From: Epinephelus fuscoguttatus
Lineage: Eukaryota > Chordata > Actinopteri > Perciformes > Serranidae
DNA length: 64,000 nt
Assembly (NCBI RefSeq): GCF_011397635.1
Contig: NC_064755.1
Span: 36,245,059 to 36,309,058, forward strand
Reading direction: 5' to 3'
Both the position numbers and the translations under genes were made by a program. Position 1 is the first letter of the stretch, and each line of letters opens with the position of its first letter. Of this stretch, positions 46,111 through 64,000 are shown in pieces. Under the pieces are notes generated by a model. It did not search any database and was not told the DNA's origin. It worked only from the letters and a program-made list of their open reading frames with translations.

Positions 46111-46111
46111 C

Positions 46112-46318
46112 ATTGGTGCTTTCTCCTCTTGTCTCAGAAGTAGGTCAGTTTCCTTCATTCAGCCAATCAGAAACGAGAGCACAAGAGGGGGCGGGGCTAC
46201 GCCGAGCAAAGTCTAGGAAGAATTTTGCCAGATATCGGGATACAGAGCTAACATATTTATCCGCAACACCTACCGAAGAGTTTGTGGTCTAACCGTCCTG
46301 TGGCGCTGACCTGTCGAG
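46112..46318 (+). promoter_or_regulatory. cat: cat promoter and 5' UTR region
   Basis: A CCAAT box (46163-46167 in cagccaatcag) and a GC box (46187-46197, gggggcggggc) lie 120-160 bases before the ATG, with no TATA box. Vertebrate catalase promoters are known to be TATA-less with CCAAT and GC boxes, so the fit is good. The start of transcription cannot be read directly. The left limit is set by the foldback element. Confidence 0.65.
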
Positions 46319-60349
<14,031 letters not shown>

Positions 60350-60394
60350 GTAAACACAATACCAATCCAGTCTGACAAAATGTTTCCATCTAGG

Positions 60395-60485
60395 GTTAAG
60401 TCAGGGTGTATGCTGGGATCCTCAAGTTAAATTGAATACCTTCAATGCCCCTCCCATTGATTTAAAGACCTCATGTGAGTTTCCA
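60395..60485. repeat. hAT-like terminus fragment
   Basis: tcagggtgtatgctgggatcctcaag resembles a second piece at 61703-61765 (acagggtatatgcaggaatc...). Both are probably ends of one repeat family. Confidence 0.4.
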
Positions 60486-61330
60486 GCTGGTTACATTAGA
60501 AACATGCCTGAACTGAACTTACATCTAATGTATTGATAGTAGTAACACAACATATTTTAGATAGACAGGGTGGGAACACCTCAAGAGAATGAATTTGGTG
60601 ACTAACCCAGTGCAAGGTTTAGTACAAAGAGTAATATTGGTAATACATGTGAACCAGTAACACACACACTTAAACTTTGTTAACAGGCTACTATATACTC
60701 AGGGTGTGCGTCACAATACAGCATCATTGCAAATTTAAACATGTTGTGATATGCCTAGTATTGTGAAAACAAATATTAGAATATATTGCGATTTATTACC
60801 TTTTAAGCTGTAAATTGAGTCCCACAAGGAAGACTTAATTCAACATCTGTGTTATCTAATAAGATGTTTTCAGTCTGTTCATCTCACCTCAATCATATTT
60901 ATTGCAGCAAATTGTATCCAGTTGATTTATGTCCACTTGAACTTAATAACGAAGTGATAAGTTTTGACCACCAAAATGTAATCAGTTCATCGTTGATTTC
61001 TCAAATTTGGCACAAATTTTCACTTAAATTCTCTCAAGGCCTTCTTGAGACACTACTTTGAAGAGAATAAGATGGACACATGGTCAGTTTGACCTTGATG
61101 ATTGACAACAAAAATTAAAAAAAAAAAAATCCCTCAATGTTTTCTTGAAATATGGCTTTTACAAGAATAAGACAGACAAGGTCACAGTGACCTTGACCAC
61201 CAAACTTTAAGCAGTTCATCCTTGAGTCCAAGTGGAAGTATGTGCCAAATTTGAAATTTACTCATGGCATTCTTTAGATATTGGGTTTGTAAGTAATACA
61301 AATATACATTTTTATTAAAAAAAATAATAA
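60486..61330. other. cat intron 12 segment, no gene seen
   Basis: Repeated phrases of the type aagacagacaaggtcacagt and gaccttgaccaccaaa at 61080-61215 form an imperfect duplication with 60960-61090. No final cat exon found. Confidence 0.4.
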
Positions 61331-61537
61331 TAATAAAAATAAGAGTCATACTATGGCATGCCATAAAAGTCATAGTAAAGCATGTGGGGGAAAAAAAAGC
61401 ATGCTGTAAAAAGTGAATGGTATGCAAACACTTAAAAAAAAACAAACAAAATTTGTATGTCAAAAGTTTACATGATAAAGTATGTCTTAAAAATGTAATA
61501 GTTTAGTATGACATGCAAAATAACAGTATAGCATGCG
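61331..61537. repeat. start of degenerate AT-rich array
   Basis: First units with aagtatgtcttaaaaatgta and atgccataaaagtcatagta, the theme that continues after 62625. Confidence 0.6.
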
Positions 61538-62625
61538 ATATGGCCAAAAATGTCACGATATGTAGTTTTTGCTGATTCTGCCAGTTCGGGGAGCATCCTG
61601 ATTGGAGCTTGAAGAAACGAGATTCATTGAAACTTAATAAAAGTTTAATAACATAAAACACTAAATAATATGCTTTTCCAATATTGAGAACAAAATGTTT
61701 TTACAGGGTATATGCAGGAATCCTGAGGTTAATTTCAATAACTTTTTAAAGACCTTCCAAAAAAACCTTGGGATTCGATTGTGGAAAAAAAAGAATAATA
61801 TTCAGCCTTTTTTTTCCTCCCGTTTTTTGGGGGGACCTTGGACGCAACACTAATCATGCTGTCCGTTTACTGTTGTTTTTTCCCCTTTAGCCATATGTAA
61901 ACTCAAAGAACGAGAAGCAGTGTCAAATAAAAGCTTTAACTTATTGAAACATTGTATATAAACTTACCGCTTTGAATGCTTCTCATATGGGGTAATGGCT
62001 GCAAAACACGACTGGATAGACTGTTGTTTTGCTAAGCTGCCGCTAGCGACGGTAACAGCAGATGAAGAGGTCTTGCTAGGCTGTGTGTGGAGTCGGGGCA
62101 ATTTGAGGCCACATAGTTAGACACTCTGTGTGGTCACTGGGATGGTGCTGTCTCAGGTGATTGAAAAGGTTTGTGGTGTTTCCCGACCTGGTTGGTACCA
62201 ACCGCCGGCATATTTTGCAGACCGGCTTCTATGCTCCTCGTTACTTTTGAGGTAACGTTATCCAAACCACTTCCACACAACTGACGTCGCGTTATCTCTT
62301 TTTTCCAACAATATCTTCAGTTGATATAGTGATGTCGCTTTCACGTTCTGCATTATTTTAGCCGTCCTCGATTTCAGTTTCACTCATTTTTTCTCCTTTT
62401 TCCAACTTCTCTGTTTACCACCCATCACAACTGTAGCCACGCTTACAATGAGAAGTGGGCGTATCCTGCCTGCATGGCATATGGTAGCCAGCAGACTCTG
62501 ATATGCTGTTGTTGCGCTTACTTTAGTTATGTGACATCGATTCAAAACGTCCCATGCTGATAATTGAGATTGATCAAAATTTTATCACGATCCCAAATTG
62601 AGATCGTATGATTGCCCAGCCTTAT
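61538..62625. mobile_element. probable DNA element inside the array
   Basis: The left end gcgatatggccaaaaatgtc and the right end gattgcccagcctta are the two faces of a common teleost terminus (GGCTGGGCGATATGG type). It contains a hAT-like end fragment at 61703-61765. No intact ORF. Confidence 0.45.
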
Positions 62626-64000
62626 ACGATACCATATAAATAATAGTATAGCATACCATAAACAATCATTAAAAAATGTAACAGTAAAGTATGCCATAAA
62701 AACGTCCTAAAGAAAAGTCATACTATTGTATGTTAATAAACATTAGAAAATGTCACAGCAGTATGTAAATAAAATTAAAACACACTATAGTATGCAGTAA
62801 GAAAGTGGATATGGTATGTAAAAATATTTATGTAAAATATTATATAGAAGTAGGTCACATTCATAATAAAGTATGCCTTAAAAATGTATATGGCATGCTA
62901 TACTACGTTATTTTGTATGTCATACTTCATTATGAACATTTTTGTGACATAAGTATTTTTTTTTTTGTATAAAATGTGTTTACATACTTTTTACAGCATG
63001 CTGCGGCAACAGCCTTATACATGGGGCGCCTGCTCTGTCCACTAAGCCACCGACGCCCCTAAACTATTACATTTTTAAGGCATACTTTATCATGAAAAAT
63101 TTTGTGACATACTATGTTTTTTTTTTAAATAAAATATTTTTACATACCATACTCACTTTCTTACAGCGTACTATATGTACAGTTTTTCTTACATACTGCT
63201 ATGACATTTATGGTACATTTTTTTTAGTATGCCATCAATAAATGTCAGTCATAGTAAAGTGTGCCATAAAAATGTCATAGTATAAAAGCATGTCATAAAT
63301 TTTATTTTTAAGAGAAAAAAGTAATGAAAAAGTAATAGTAAACCATAAAGAAATGGCATAGCATGTCATGTACATTTTTATTTAAAAAGAAAAAGGGTCA
63401 GTATAGTATCAAATTTCAAAATAAAGCACACATTTTATTAAAAAAAAAACTCATGTCACAAAACAAAAGAAAGTGAGTATAGTATGTTAAAATATTTTAT
63501 AAACAAAATAAACTTATGTCTCAAATGTTCATAATTAAGTATGCCTTAAAAATGTAAGTTTCATATGACATGCAAAATGTCATAGTATAGTAGGTCATAT
63601 AAATGTTTCTATAAGAGGTCATACTAGTATGCCATTAAAATTACCAGAAAATGTCAAAGTTAGTATGTCAAAAAATTTCAAAAGTGAGTAAAGCACCTCA
63701 TTTTTTTAAATTAGTAGTATAGTGTGTCTCAAACGTTTTCATAATAAAGTATGCCTTATAAATGTAACAGACATACAAAATGTCACAGTATAGTAGGTCA
63801 TATAAATTTTTATTGGGAAAAAAAAACATTATACTATGGCCATGAAAAGGTGATAGTATGTCATGAAAATGTCTAAGTATAAATGTTTACAAAAAATCAT
63901 GCCATGTCATTAAAAAATGTTAAAAATTTGATATTGTATAGTATGCGATAAAAATTTCATGTGATTAAAAAAAAATCGTAAAATAGTATGCTATTAAAAA
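62626..64000. repeat. degenerate AT-rich tandem array
   Basis: Recurring phrases aaagtatgccttaaaaatgt, gtcatagtatagtaggtcat and gaaagtgagtatagtatg; aagtatgcctta recurs at about 62873, 63538 and 63747. The unit is roughly 210-225 bp. The segment 62772-62889 recurs inverted at 63062-63180. It runs off the right end of the window. Confidence 0.7.
62995..63059 (-). repeat. tRNA-like SINE head fragment
   Basis: On the minus strand: ggggcgtcggtggcttagtg then gacagagcaggcgcccc, an A-box-like head of a tRNA-derived SINE, lying between two inverted arms of the AT-rich array. Confidence 0.6.

Noticed and set aside
61891..61945. Possible last cat exon after ccctttag
   Set aside because: The reading PYVNSKNEKQCQIK does not match the expected catalase C-terminus (KN..HT..QSG.H).

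Overview
The window is vertebrate genomic DNA, most likely from a spiny-rayed teleost fish. It holds two multi-exon protein genes with GT-AG introns. The rest is dense short-TIR and foldback DNA transposons, SINE- and LINE-type relics and microsatellites of the kinds common in teleost introns. There is no prokaryotic, viral or CRISPR content. Both genes are on the + strand and were rebuilt exon by exon from splice sites, reading-frame phase and similarity to known proteins.

Gene 1 is a synaptotagmin-12 gene (syt12). A CpG-rich, CTG-repeat-bearing block ending in a good splice donor at 1913/1914 is a candidate non-coding first exon. Coding starts at 21832 and runs through seven exons to a stop at 40226-40228, giving 429 residues: a short N-terminus, one membrane segment, a linker, C2A and C2B. 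The probable 3' UTR contains a tandem array of about 190 bp units (40553-41600) and has candidate AATAAA signals at 42197 and 42996.

Gene 2 is catalase (cat). A compact promoter with CCAAT and GC boxes (about 46112-46318) precedes the ATG at 46319. Twelve coding exons (46319-60349, 506 codons) align to vertebrate catalase without a gap. Only the last roughly 20 codons, expected to carry the peroxisomal signal, are missing and should lie to the right of the window.

The introns and the gap between the genes are mostly transposon sediment. About nine elements have long inverted arms and start or end at TTAA (near 5.1, 5.9, 13.7, 17.3, 26.1, 33.7, 43.8, 51.1 and 53.6 kb). Two of them carry relic reading frames: a basic protein exon and an acidic plus cysteine-rich P2X7-C-terminus-like protein. 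Other elements are a RecQ-helicase-like relic with a 9 bp target duplication, a hAT-like element with a BED-finger-like ORF, and a 1 kb TIR element packed with GATATC palindromes and 42 bp repeats just upstream of the cat promoter. There is also a triple nest inside a tRNA-derived SINE-like repeat, and an Hsp70 coding fragment antisense inside a foldback element in cat intron 4. The last 2.7 kb is a degenerate AT-rich array.

The two genes have no evident functional link: syt12 is a vesicle-membrane C2 protein and cat is a peroxisomal antioxidant enzyme. I saw no third host gene. I could not run searches, so family names for repeats rest on recognised termini, target duplications and internal similarity.
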